Shown: in pieces, positions 36,512 through 46,019 of the stretch
Numbering within the stretch: position 1 is the stretch's first letter
Layout: each line of letters begins with the position of its first letter
Source of the DNA: JABLTI01 sp035528035
GTDB lineage: Archaea; Asgardarchaeota; Heimdallarchaeia; JABLTI01
Direction: 5' to 3'
Length of the DNA stretch: 64,000 nucleotides
NCBI GenBank assembly: GCA_035528035.1
Contig: DATKZI010000005.1
Span: 30,432 to 94,431 of the forward strand
Notes under the pieces: model-generated
The model's input: only the letters and a program-made list of their open reading frames with translations
What the model was told of the DNA's origin: nothing
The model's database searches: none
Position numbers and translations under genes: made by a program

Positions 36512-39500
36512 ATGGAAGTTTTACATTCTATATGGGATACTACAAATCTCCATATATGGGCTGAATCTTCAGATTTACTTCGAAATATTACCATAAATGA
36601 TTTTGAGATATCACCTGAAGAACAACAACATCCATTTATAGTTCCTTTTAGTCGTTTATATCAAATTCTGAAGAATATTTCTCAAGAAACACAAGAAGAA
36701 TATATTAATCCTGAATGGTTAGTGATGAAGCTCCCAAGTTCAAATTCTTTACCACAACCTTCTCCTTCTTTAGAAAATAATAATTTAAAAAATCAAACTT
36801 TCGAATTCAAACATTGGCAGATCAATACTTTAGGATTAAAACCAATTAAAGCTATAAATTTACTATTATCTGCTCCAAACAATCCTCCTTCAGGAATAAT
36901 CTATAGTGATTCATTGAAATTTTGGAAAACAGTTGCTAAATTTGCAATTAAGTTAATTGAAAAGGGATCCTATCTTCCCTTCCTAACTATTATTGAAAGA
37001 AATTCTGAAACGACTAAATTTATTGGAAATTGGCAACCTGTGATTCTAGGACAAGATAAGATAAATCTCGAGAAAATTATTGAATCTATGCCTAATTATT
37101 GTCTTGCCTTTAATAATGTTAATTTACTTCAAAGAGAAATTGTTCAGACTTTTATTAGTCAAACAATTGATCAATATCTAAAAAATAAGATTAATGCTTT
37201 TATTCCAAATCAAAAAAAGGCTGATAATTTTTCATTTAAAATTGCTAAAGAGTGGTTTGAATCTCTTTACAATTCCAAAGATGAGGTAATTATCACTAAG
37301 ACAAATGAATTTGATTATTTTTATGGTTTGCTGAAATCATGGTTAAGAGATTTTGAAAAATATGGTTTCTATACCAAATTTAAAACCTGTTTTCAATTAG
37401 ACCCACCTAAAGAAGAAGAAAATAAGAATAATTGGTCAATTAATATCTATTTACAGAATGAAAAAGATGATAATTTAATCATACCTGCCAGTGATGTTTG
37501 GAAATATCAAACAGATACAATTGGATTTCTGGAACAACGTTTTGAAAATCCACAAGAACGATTACTGTTAGATTTGGGAAAAGCTGAACAGATATATCCA
37601 AAATTTAACGAATGTCTGCAAAGTGTTTTCCCAAATAAATTATCATTAACACAGAACGAAGCTCTTGAATTTTTAGTTTCCTATGTTCAACCACTTGAAG
37701 AACATGGATTTAAAGTCTTTTTACCTTCATGGTGGTATGAACCAGAGAAAGAATTAACAGTGGAACTTGACTTAGAAAAGGAAGATGTAGATCATAAACA
37801 AAACAATCAAAGTTTATTCAGTTTAAACAAATTAGTTGATTTTAACTGGAAATTTTCTATAGGAGATCAAATATTATCGCCAGCGGAATTTGAGCATCTT
37901 GCTTCACTAAGAATTCCTTTTGTTCAATTACGAGGAAAATGGATCAAAATAAATCAAGATGATATGGATAAAGCTGTTCAATTTTTCAAAGAAAAATATC
38001 ATAGACTTTCATATAGAGATATATTAGAAATAGAAGCTCTTATGGATGAAGAAAATACTTCTCTCCCTTCTATTACTTTACCTCAAAATTATCCACCATT
38101 CAATCCTTTCAATCATATTATTAAAAAAAGTAAACTTGAAGTTCTACATCAACCAGAAACCTTTGTTGGTGAATTACGACCTTATCAATTATTAGGATAT
38201 TCTTGGTTGGACTACTTAAGCAACGTAGGTTTTGGTGCTTGTCTAGCAGACGATATGGGATTAGGAAAAACCATTCAAATTATAGCTTTACTCCTCAAAA
38301 AGAAGGCAGAAAATGCTCTTGAAAATCCTGTACTACTTATCTGCCCAACATCAATTTTAGGCAATTGGTATAAAGAACTTGAAAAATTCGGTCCTAAATT
38401 GAAAGCTTTTATTCATCATGGCTCAAAAAGACCTTCAGAAGAGGATTTTGAATCGACAATAAATGATTTTGATATTATTTTAACTACTTACAATCTAGCA
38501 AATAGAGACTTTCAAGATCTATCTAAAATCAATTGGTCTATAATTATTCTTGATGAATCACAAAATATCAAGAATTCAAATACTAAGCAATCAAGAGCAA
38601 TTCGAAAATTGAAAGGACAATTTAAAATAACCCTAACAGGTACGCCTATTGAAAATCGTTTAACTGAATTATGGACAATGATGGATTTCTTAAATCCAGG
38701 CTATTTAGGAACCAAAAATCAATTCAACAATACTTATGTTGAAGCAATAGAGAAAGGTAATAACACTCAGAAAGCTCGAATTCTATCAAAATTGATTCAA
38801 CCCTTTATACTAAGAAGATTAAAAACTGATCCTAATATAATCAAAGATTTGCCCGAAAAAATTGAAAATAAAATCTATTGCTCTTTATCTGAAGAACAAG
38901 CTATTTTGTATGAAGCTGTTGTTCGTAACCTTCTCGAGCGAATAGAAACAGCTGATGGTATAGAGAGAAAAGGAATGATTCTTTCGTCTTTAACTAAACT
39001 TAAACAAATCTGTAATCATCCCGCACATTTCTTACATGATTATTCAGAAAATTTTGAGGACCGTTCAGGTAAAATCAATCTTATAGTAGATATGCTTGAA
39101 GAAATTTTAGCTAACAATGAAAAAGCATTGATTTTTACTCAATATGCAGAATTTGGTGGGGAACTTTGTAAATATCTTAAAAGTATCTTTAATCAAGAAA
39201 TTTTATTCCTTCATGGTTCGCTGACCCAAAAAGAAAGAGATAATTTTGTACAAAAATTCCAAGAGGGAACTAGTCTTTCACCGAATTTATTCATCTTATC
39301 AATTAAAGCTGGTGGTGTAGGTTTGAATTTAACTGCAGCAAATCATGTTTTTCATATTGATAGATGGTGGAATCCATCAGTTGAAAATCAAGCTACAGAT
39401 AGAGCTTATAGGATAGGTCAAAAAAAGAATGTCTTTGTTCATAAATTTATTAATATTGGAACAATGGAGGAAAATATCGATAAATTAATTGAGAGAAAAA

Positions 39501-39610
39501 TGAATTTAGCAGACTCAATAATTAGTTCTGGAGAATCATGGATCACTGAATTATCAACAGATGATCTTAGGCAATTACTAAGCTTAAAATCAATTATGGA
39601 AAGGAGTTAA
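36512..39610 (+). CDS. SNF2-family ATPase
   Basis: A 1032-residue protein. The N-terminal half (to about residue 540) resembles the prokaryotic SNF2-associated region (DUF3670 type). The C-terminal half is a two-lobed SNF2 motor: LADDMGLGKT (Walker A, near residue 580), DESQ box in ILDESQNIKN (near 680), LTGTPIENRL, and RAYRIGQKKNVFVHKF (motif VI, near 961). SNF2 motors move along duplex DNA and remodel protein-DNA complexes without unwinding. GGAG lies before the ATG at 36512. It is coupled to the SWIM protein gene, which begins 5 bases after its stop. Confidence 0.92.
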   Translation: MEVLHSIWDTTNLHIWAESSDLLRNITINDFEISPEEQQHPFIVPFSRLYQILKNISQETQEEYINPEWLVMKLPSSNSLPQPSPSLENNNLKNQTFEFKHWQINTLGLKPIKAINLLLSAPNNPPSGIIYSDSLKFWKTVAKFAIKLIEKGSYLPFLTIIERNSETTKFIGNWQPVILGQDKINLEKIIESMPNYCLAFNNVNLLQREIVQTFISQTIDQYLKNKINAFIPNQKKADNFSFKIAKEWFESLYNSKDEVIITKTNEFDYFYGLLKSWLRDFEKYGFYTKFKTCFQLDPPKEEENKNNWSINIYLQNEKDDNLIIPASDVWKYQTDTIGFLEQRFENPQERLLLDLGKAEQIYPKFNECLQSVFPNKLSLTQNEALEFLVSYVQPLEEHGFKVFLPSWWYEPEKELTVELDLEKEDVDHKQNNQSLFSLNKLVDFNWKFSIGDQILSPAEFEHLASLRIPFVQLRGKWIKINQDDMDKAVQFFKEKYHRLSYRDILEIEALMDEENTSLPSITLPQNYPPFNPFNHIIKKSKLEVLHQPETFVGELRPYQLLGYSWLDYLSNVGFGACLADDMGLGKTIQIIALLLKKKAENALENPVLLICPTSILGNWYKELEKFGPKLKAFIHHGSKRPSEEDFESTINDFDIILTTYNLANRDFQDLSKINWSIIILDESQNIKNSNTKQSRAIRKLKGQFKITLTGTPIENRLTELWTMMDFLNPGYLGTKNQFNNTYVEAIEKGNNTQKARILSKLIQPFILRRLKTDPNIIKDLPEKIENKIYCSLSEEQAILYEAVVRNLLERIETADGIERKGMILSSLTKLKQICNHPAHFLHDYSENFEDRSGKINLIVDMLEEILANNEKALIFTQYAEFGGELCKYLKSIFNQEILFLHGSLTQKERDNFVQKFQEGTSLSPNLFILSIKAGGVGLNLTAANHVFHIDRWWNPSVENQATDRAYRIGQKKNVFVHKFINIGTMEENIDKLIERKMNLADSIISSGESWITELSTDDLRQLLSLKSIMERS

Positions 39611-39615
39611 CAAAA

Positions 39616-40479
39616 ATGAATTCTGATAATATTCAATTGAAATATCTTGACACTAAGGAAAGAAAATCCAAATCAGAAGTCATACCTTTGTTAAATGAAA
39701 CAAGAACTACTTATTCTAATTGGTGGACTTTAAAATGGTTAAAAGCTATTGAATATTTCAGTGATGACACTCGAATAATTCAAGGTAAAAATCTTGCAAT
39801 AAAAGGTCAAGTATCCGAAATATTAATTGAACCTGGTAAAGTAGAAGCAAAAGTACAAGGAAATAAAATCAAGCCTTATTTAGTTAGATTAGAATTTGTT
39901 TTATTCTCAGAACAATTATGGGAGAGAATTTTAGAAGAACTCTCATTAAAAGCAGAATATCAAACAAAAATTCTTGTAAATGAAATTCCACCTGTTATTG
40001 AAGAAATCTGTCAGAAAGAAGATAAATCACTTTTTCCTTTATTAAAAAATGATTTAAAAGCTGGATGTAATTGTCCTGATTGGGCTATTCCATGTAAACA
40101 TATTGCTGCTGTTTACTATCTTTTAGCTGATATGATTAATAGTAAACCAATGATCCTCTTTAACATTAGAGGAAAAACAAGAAATGAAGTTATTGAAATT
40201 ATAAATCAAAAGAGAATTAAAAAACTAGATTTTTCAAATACAATTAAAGATGAAGCTCAAAAACAATTATCATTAATTACTGATTATACTGTTGGCTTCT
40301 GGTCATTAAAAAACTCTCAAGTAAACTTGCGAGAAGATGAACAACCAAATTCAATTGATATTTCCAAAATCCTAACAGAATCACCATTTATACTATCAAA
40401 TGTTAATTTATCAACATTAATTAGAAAAAGTTATGAAACAGCTAGAACATTAGCTCTAAAAGAGTTAGAAAAATACTAA
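39616..40479 (+). CDS. SWIM zinc-finger protein
   Basis: A 287-residue protein with a SWIM motif: C151-x-C153, then C160-x-H162 in CNCPDWAIPCKHIAAVYY. SWIM proteins next to SNF2 genes are a common prokaryotic pair, and the zinc finger is thought to bind DNA or the ATPase. The N-terminus (YSNWWTLKWLKAIEYF) matches this partner type in my experience, and the last third is helical. GGAG is present in the end of the SNF2 gene, so the two are translationally linked. Confidence 0.9.
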   Translation: MNSDNIQLKYLDTKERKSKSEVIPLLNETRTTYSNWWTLKWLKAIEYFSDDTRIIQGKNLAIKGQVSEILIEPGKVEAKVQGNKIKPYLVRLEFVLFSEQLWERILEELSLKAEYQTKILVNEIPPVIEEICQKEDKSLFPLLKNDLKAGCNCPDWAIPCKHIAAVYYLLADMINSKPMILFNIRGKTRNEVIEIINQKRIKKLDFSNTIKDEAQKQLSLITDYTVGFWSLKNSQVNLREDEQPNSIDISKILTESPFILSNVNLSTLIRKSYETARTLALKELEKY

Positions 40480-40565
40480 AGTAAATAATATTTAATCATG
40501 GTATATTTTCAGCAAATGTTTAATATTCATTTTGTTACTTGATATTGTTCTATGGAGATAAGAAA

Positions 40566-41468
40566 GTGAAATTTGGCATACATTCAGAAACAGGGAATTT
40601 ACGAACAGTATTAATGCATCGTCCTGGAAAAGAGCTAAAACAAGTTTCTAAAGAGAATTTAAATGAATTAAAATTTAGGGATAAACCAAATCTTAGTAAG
40701 ATCCAAGAAGAATTTGATGATTTTATAGCCATTTTAAAACAAGAAAATGTAGAAGTAATTTTACTTGAAAAATTAATTAAAGGAAAATTTAGTCCAAATA
40801 CAATTTATACTCGAGATATTGCTTCAATAATTGATAATGAATTAATAATAATGAACATGGCATTAAATAGTAGAAAAGAAGAACCGGGATATGTAAAACA
40901 AGCATTAGAAAAGAAAATACCGATCCAACTTGAAATTACTCCACCAGGTATTCTTGAGGGGGGGGACTTAGTTTTTGTAAAGAAGAATACTCTTGCTATA
41001 GGGTATGGTCCCAGAACAAATCAATTGGGAATTAAACAATTACTTTCTGTATTAAATGATACCCATATTGAAGAAGTAATTGCTGTTCCTTTAGCAGATT
41101 ATCGGGTTCATTTAGATGGTGCGTTTATGGTAGTTGATGAAAATCATTGCATTATACATGAAGAATCAGTTAGTACTAGTGTAGCAACAATATTTAGAGA
41201 AAATGAAATGCAAAGAATTTTCTTTAAGGATTATTTAACGGAATTAAAAATAGAAAAATTAGTTATCTCTTTAGAAGAAACAAGATACTTTGGTCCAAAC
41301 GTTCTAGTATTACAAACTGGAAAAATAATTTCATATGATTGGAATCATCGAATTATTAAGGAACTTGAAAAGAAAAATGTAGAAGTTATATCTATTGAAG
41401 GATCAGAACTTGTTAAGGGTGGAGGCGGTCCACATTGCATGACTTGTCCTATCTTTAGAGAGGATTAA
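40566..41468 (+). CDS. Arginine deiminase/amidinotransferase-family enzyme
   Basis: The start is GTG 40566, with GGAG 8 bases upstream; it gives MKFGIHSETGNLRTVLMHRPG, the typical beginning of arginine deiminase-type proteins. A longer reading from TTG 40539 is less likely. Visible family features are TRD at 82-84, E131-GGD134, H182-LDG with D184, and nucleophile C291 in GGPHCMTCP. At 300 residues it lacks the helical insert of classic arginine deiminase (about 400 residues), so it could be a compact deiminase, a dimethylarginine hydrolase-like enzyme or another guanidine-modifying enzyme. Substrate unproven. Confidence 0.85.
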   Translation: MKFGIHSETGNLRTVLMHRPGKELKQVSKENLNELKFRDKPNLSKIQEEFDDFIAILKQENVEVILLEKLIKGKFSPNTIYTRDIASIIDNELIIMNMALNSRKEEPGYVKQALEKKIPIQLEITPPGILEGGDLVFVKKNTLAIGYGPRTNQLGIKQLLSVLNDTHIEEVIAVPLADYRVHLDGAFMVVDENHCIIHEESVSTSVATIFRENEMQRIFFKDYLTELKIEKLVISLEETRYFGPNVLVLQTGKIISYDWNHRIIKELEKKNVEVISIEGSELVKGGGGPHCMTCPIFRED

Positions 41469-41494
41469 TCAATCTTAGTAATGAAATTAATTCA

Positions 41495-41755
41495 TTAACT
41501 TTGATCTGATAGTTCATCTCTTTCATTTGAAGTTGATAATAATTGATCAAGTACTAAACCATATCTACTTAGATATTCTTCCCTAACCACTCCACAAGGA
41601 AAACAACATTCTCCTTGTTTATTATAACAATAATCACAGAATGTTTTTTCTTGTTTCTCATTAGAAATATTTTTCTTATGAATTTCTTCACATAAAGCTC
41701 GAGTATTTTTATAAATTTCTTCAGAAAACCTGTCTTTGAAATCATTCCACTTCAT
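41495..41755 (-). CDS. Small cysteine-rich protein
   Basis: An 86-residue protein with a helical N-terminus and a central FCDYCYNKQGECCFPCG cluster of five cysteines, probably a metal site. GGGGAG lies six bases before the ATG. It converges with the deiminase gene and is divergent from the aldolase gene. No family recognised. Confidence 0.6.
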   Translation of the reverse strand: MKWNDFKDRFSEEIYKNTRALCEEIHKKNISNEKQEKTFCDYCYNKQGECCFPCGVVREEYLSRYGLVLDQLLSTSNERDELSDQS

Positions 41756-41903
41756 TTTCTACTCCCCAGTAGTTTTTTCTTAAATATATTAAGTTCAAAT
41801 ACCTTTTAAAATGCTTTGAAATAAATCTTAAAATGAAATTTCCTTACTTGTATTAGATTTCTCCTATAATGTTTAAATAAAAAATAGCAGTGTACTTGTT
41901 ATT

Positions 41904-42554
41904 ATGGTAGACTATATCATAGAATTAATCAAAGAACAAGTTTGTTCAGCTGCTCGAGAAATTTATGAGCGAAAACTGGTTAATATTGGCGAGGGAAATA
42001 TCAGCGCAAGAATTAATGAAGATTCGATGGTCATTACCCCTTCTGGCTTAAATTATCGAGATCCAGGGATGGAAGACATGGTTCAAATGAATTTTAAAGG
42101 TAAAATTCTATCTCATGCCAAAAAACCTTCTTCCGAATATCTTCTTCATCAACAGATTTATCTTGCCCGACCAAAAGTTCAAGCAATAATTCATACTCAT
42201 TCTACTTATGCAAGTGCAATGTCTGTTTCAAGATTATCTCTACCAGTGATTTTTGAAGAAATGGCTATTTTTTTGGGAGGCGAGGTAGCATGTACAAAAT
42301 TTGCTTCATCAGGAACAGAAGATTTAGGGAAAAATGCTTTACTGACCATGAAAAATCTAAACGCTGTTCTATTAGCAAACCATGGGCAACTGGTTGTAGG
42401 CAAAACACTCGAGTATTGTGTTAATTGTGCTCAATTAGTGGAAAAAATGTCAAAGATATTTCTCCATGCGCCAGTTTCTAATAGGAAAACTATACCAGAA
42501 GAAAATCAATACAATTTCTTAAAACGTTTCAAAGAAGATTTTTCTACAGATTAA
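41904..42554 (+). CDS. Class II aldolase
   Basis: A 216-residue protein of the class II aldolase/adducin family. Zinc ligands are visible as H97 and H99 in IIHTHSTYA and H160 in LLANHGQ; the catalytic Glu is likely E78 in KPSSEYLLHQQ; GNISAR near residue 31 binds phosphate. It fits sugar-phosphate aldolases such as L-fuculose-1-phosphate or L-ribulose-5-phosphate enzymes and methylthioribulose-phosphate dehydratase. Which one is not decided by sequence. Start ATG with no clear ribosome site. Confidence 0.88.
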   Translation: MVDYIIELIKEQVCSAAREIYERKLVNIGEGNISARINEDSMVITPSGLNYRDPGMEDMVQMNFKGKILSHAKKPSSEYLLHQQIYLARPKVQAIIHTHSTYASAMSVSRLSLPVIFEEMAIFLGGEVACTKFASSGTEDLGKNALLTMKNLNAVLLANHGQLVVGKTLEYCVNCAQLVEKMSKIFLHAPVSNRKTIPEENQYNFLKRFKEDFSTD

Positions 42555-42685
42555 AAAAGAAACTACAACTAAATTAAAGGAAATTAACGATGTTTGATAG
42601 TTGAATTTCCCTATGGTTTTTTTCATTGCTATTTTATTTTCTAAAATAAAATTCTATCATTTTAATCTTCTGTATATAGTTATAC

Positions 42686-43378
42686 TTATTGGAGATCTTT
42701 AGATTCTATTTCTGAAGTCCTTTTTTCAATTGTTTTTTTCATTCTATATCTATTAACCAAAATTAATAATGAACCTAATACAAGAAATCCTATAATGAGT
42801 AACACAATAAAAAGAATGAATTTTCCCCATCCTAGTGCGTTAATATCTAGAAAAGGATAAAGATAGTCACCTGTAAGGGTTCCATTTACAATTGAGAAGA
42901 TCAAATAAAATATTGGATAAATTAGCCAAAAAAGTAAATATTTCCATTTATAATAAATGTTAATTTCAGCAATAAACCAATCCGCTATAAAAGCAATCGG
43001 TACAACATAGTGAATAACAATATTTGTAAAAGCATCAAATCCCGTTGGATAATAAGTCCAGCTTAATGCTATAGCAAAGACGATAAAGGTGATTGTTATA
43101 TAGAGAGTAACTGCTCCTTTAAACACTCCTTTGATTTTTTCTTGATAATGAGGTTTTTTATGAAAAGCTAAAGCAAAGGTTAACCAAATTGCTACTATTA
43201 AATTTGTTTGCATTGTAAAATATTTATAAGCTCCAATTGCAGACAAAAAACCTTCATAAAAAGTCTCTTCCCCTAAAATCTCTACAATAAACATTGAGAC
43301 CAACACTCCCCAGGAGATTATCGTAAAGATAATTCTAAAAGCTAGTATAAATTGAGTATTAGATTTATTTATCTGCAT
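42686..43378 (-). CDS. Pr6Pr-like membrane protein
   Basis: A 230-residue protein with six hydrophobic helices. It shows YFTMQTNLIVAIW, then HYVVPIAFIADWFI and YPIFYLIFSIVNGTLTG, a pattern I know from the Pr6Pr family of membrane proteins (function unknown). ATG 43378 is used here, with a GGTAGAT site upstream; TTG 43402 would add eight residues. A charged C-terminus of about 25 residues ends the chain. Confidence 0.75.
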   Translation of the reverse strand: MQINKSNTQFILAFRIIFTIISWGVLVSMFIVEILGEETFYEGFLSAIGAYKYFTMQTNLIVAIWLTFALAFHKKPHYQEKIKGVFKGAVTLYITITFIVFAIALSWTYYPTGFDAFTNIVIHYVVPIAFIADWFIAEINIYYKWKYLLFWLIYPIFYLIFSIVNGTLTGDYLYPFLDINALGWGKFILFIVLLIIGFLVLGSLLILVNRYRMKKTIEKRTSEIESKDLQ

Positions 43379-43506
43379 TTTTAATCTACCAAATTTTAAC
43401 AAAATTATCTAATTTCACTTCTTCATAAAAAATACTAATTTAAAATTTCCTAATAAATTAGTAAATATTCTTCACTTGATTTCATTTAGATTAAAAAAAT
43501 TGATTT

Positions 43507-43944
43507 TTATTTTTCATCTTGAGAAGACATATATTCAAAAACAATTCTTTCTAATATATTTGGTGAATTATACTTTTGAATTAATTCTTCTGCTTCTTTA
43601 GGCAGATATTCTATTAAACTAATATATTCCTTATGATATCTGGATTTACAAGCATCGGATGTAGGATCTAGATAATCATTTCCTACTTTTACCCATGCAT
43701 AAGGTTGAATATTAGGAGAAAAAACAAATCCTTCGACAAATTTACCATTCATTTTTTTAGCTATTAATAAGGCAGTGGTAAAACTATTATTAATAGTGCA
43801 AAAATCAAGCAATTCTTTTGGTGTTTTTTTGGTTATTTTTATATGTATACCTCGACCTTCATAATAAGATACCATATTTAAATTTGCATTTCTTTTAATT
43901 AAATCTTCTAAATGCTTTTTCCATCTCATACAAGAATTTTCCAT
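43507..43944 (-). CDS. Unknown protein with transglutaminase-like features
   Basis: A 145-residue soluble protein. The order CTINNSFTTALLIA, KFVEGFVFSP, PYAWVKVGNDYLDPTSD resembles small proteins with a C-x(2-3)-N-S, YVEGY, HAWV, DPT pattern that fold like transglutaminases. Here the His of HAWV is Tyr (PYAW), so a cysteine-protease-type triad would be broken. The function is unknown and the family link is tentative. Confidence 0.5.
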   Translation of the reverse strand: MENSCMRWKKHLEDLIKRNANLNMVSYYEGRGIHIKITKKTPKELLDFCTINNSFTTALLIAKKMNGKFVEGFVFSPNIQPYAWVKVGNDYLDPTSDACKSRYHKEYISLIEYLPKEAEELIQKYNSPNILERIVFEYMSSQDEK

Positions 43945-44140
43945 TTTAAAATAAATAAATCTTACTATAACATAATTCTAGTAAGTAAAATCCACTAGAA
44001 TTTTTTCAATTATTATAACGTCATTTTTCATTCCTTGGACGACTTTTTATAATACAAGTTATAACCCTATTTTTCTCTTCAATAATTTCTTTACTTACAC
44101 TGATTTTGTACCCTTTGGTTATCATTTCACTTACATTTTA

Positions 44141-44398
44141 ATGATTTCAACAGTGTTAATCGGCTTACTTAGCTTAGTTAAACCAAAAATCAGTGGTATA
44201 ATAAATGTTACATGGGGAATTATCATTACGGTGACTCTTTTAATTTATAGTACTCTTGTAATTCGAAGCAGTTTTGTAGCTGGAATATCAATTGGACCAA
44301 TTTTAATTACATTATGTGGAGCACTTCAAATTATAGCTAGTAGATGGTTCAAGAAAAAAGAAATTCAGATATTACCTAATTATATATTGAATCTTTAA
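44141..44398 (+). CDS. Small membrane protein, possibly truncated at the 5' end
   Basis: The ATG-started frame gives 85 residues with three hydrophobic helices (about 1-12, 19-41, 48-66) and a Lys-rich end. The same frame is open for 52 more codons upstream (from 43985) and reads as membrane-protein-like sequence (NPIFLFNNFFTYTDFVPFGY) without any ATG, GTG or TTG. So either the gene has lost its start, uses a rare start, or the extension is chance. Family not recognised. Confidence 0.5.
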   Translation: MISTVLIGLLSLVKPKISGIINVTWGIIITVTLLIYSTLVIRSSFVAGISIGPILITLCGALQIIASRWFKKKEIQILPNYILNL

Positions 44399-44500
44399 AA
44401 ATCACTCTCTAATTGAAAATACCTTGAATTTCAAGACTAAAAAATTCTTTTTAATATTTTTCAGCTCAATAAAAGAATAACAATTTATGAGATTGATTAT

Positions 44501-46003
44501 ATGGAAAAGATAATTTTTGCTTGCCCTTTTAGAGGGGAAGATGACCCAGGGACAACAATGTTGATAGCTAGTATTCGCAAATTTGGTGGTACATTAGCTA
44601 ATTCACCAATATGGATTATGACCGCTCGAACAGAAAATGAGATATCAAAAGGTGTAAGAGATAAATTTCATGTAATGGGTGCTGAGATAAAACATATAGA
44701 AGATAAAGATGTTGATCTTAAATTTCCTTTCGTAAGTTTCACACTTGCAGCTGCTACTGCTGAAAAAATGGCTACTGGAAAAGCTGAATTTTTTGCATGG
44801 TTAGACTCAAATATTTTAGTAATAAACGAACCTAAAGAATTTCTACTTAAAAAGGGAATAAAACTTGGTTATCGTCCAGTACATCATACTTTGATAGGTT
44901 CTGTTTTTGATGAACCATTGGATTCATTCTGGAAAATTATCTATGAAAAATGTAAAGTTTCAGAAGAAAAAGTCTTTCCAATGAAAACACATGTAGATGG
45001 TAAAATTCTACGACCATATATTAATTCTGGTTTTCTAGTAGTCAGACCGGAAAGAGGTTTACTCCAATTATGGTGGAGTCAATATAAGAAAAACTATAAT
45101 GAACCAGTTTTCCATGAATATTATGCTAAAAGTGATCTTTATAGTATTTTTACTCATCAAGCTTTTCTTATAGGAACAATACTCTCTGAACTAAAAAAAG
45201 AAGAACTTCAAGAACTTCCTTTTAGCTATAATTATCCAATACACCTCTATCTTGAGAGTCCAAGTGAGTACCAACCCAAAAGCATCAATGAGATGGTTAC
45301 CATACGTTATTATTTGAAAGGTAAATTAGACAATCCCGAATGGAGAGCAAAAATACCTTTAGAAGAACCTCTAACAAGTTGGATTATTGAACAACTTGAA
45401 GCTTTTTCAGGTAATAAAAATGATCAAATAACTAAAGTAAAATTCGGTAAAATACCTTTAATTTACCCAATTCCAATTGTTCTTGCAGGTTCACTTGTAG
45501 ATGGTAAACCTAATTTTGAGACTTTAGGAGATGTTTGTGTTATAGGAATTAATCCACCTATCTTATGTATTTCATCAGGTAATAATCATCATACCAATAA
45601 AGGAATTCTTGAGCATGGTACATTTAGCATAAACTTTCCACCTTCATCACTGCTTTCACTAACTGATTATTTTGGAACTGTTTCTGGACGAGATATTGAT
45701 AAAGCAAAATATTTTGATGTATTTTATGGGGAATTGGAAAATGCTCCTATGATAAAAAACTGTCCGGTAAATATTGAATGTAAAGTTATCAAAGAATTTT
45801 CGATTCAACATAGACAAGTATTCATTGCAGATGTTATACAGACCTATGTTAATGAAGAATTTGTAATTGAAAAAGATGGTCAAAAATTAATTGCTGATAT
45901 GCAAAAACTAGATCCAATAATTTATGCTTTAGATAATAAATATTACAAAATTGGAGAACAAATAGGTATTGGCTATCAAGAATGTAAAAAGCTAACAAAA
46001 TAA
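44501..46003 (+). CDS. Glycosyltransferase-like protein fused to a flavin reductase domain
   Basis: Residues 1 to about 305 resemble a nucleotide-sugar transferase-type Rossmann domain: IIFACPFRGEDDPGTTMLI, an AEFFAWLDSNILV strand with the D-S-N variant of the DxD site, and RPYINSGFLVVRP. Residues about 312-500 are a flavin-reductase-like split barrel: LIYPIPIVLAGSLVDGKPN, a NHHTNKGI segment and GTFSINFPPSSLL. There is no internal start or ribosome site at the junction, so it is one chain. Sugar transfer plus FMN-dependent redox in one protein is unusual, and the combined function is unknown. Confidence 0.7.
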   Translation: MEKIIFACPFRGEDDPGTTMLIASIRKFGGTLANSPIWIMTARTENEISKGVRDKFHVMGAEIKHIEDKDVDLKFPFVSFTLAAATAEKMATGKAEFFAWLDSNILVINEPKEFLLKKGIKLGYRPVHHTLIGSVFDEPLDSFWKIIYEKCKVSEEKVFPMKTHVDGKILRPYINSGFLVVRPERGLLQLWWSQYKKNYNEPVFHEYYAKSDLYSIFTHQAFLIGTILSELKKEELQELPFSYNYPIHLYLESPSEYQPKSINEMVTIRYYLKGKLDNPEWRAKIPLEEPLTSWIIEQLEAFSGNKNDQITKVKFGKIPLIYPIPIVLAGSLVDGKPNFETLGDVCVIGINPPILCISSGNNHHTNKGILEHGTFSINFPPSSLLSLTDYFGTVSGRDIDKAKYFDVFYGELENAPMIKNCPVNIECKVIKEFSIQHRQVFIADVIQTYVNEEFVIEKDGQKLIADMQKLDPIIYALDNKYYKIGEQIGIGYQECKKLTK

Positions 46004-46019
46004 GTTTGTTAGTATTTTT

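Noticed and set aside
36512..39610. SNF2 gene as a eukaryote-like chromatin remodeller
   Set aside because: The layout (DUF3670-like N-terminus, SWIM partner) is the common prokaryotic one, so it is not evidence for eukaryotic chromatin remodelling.
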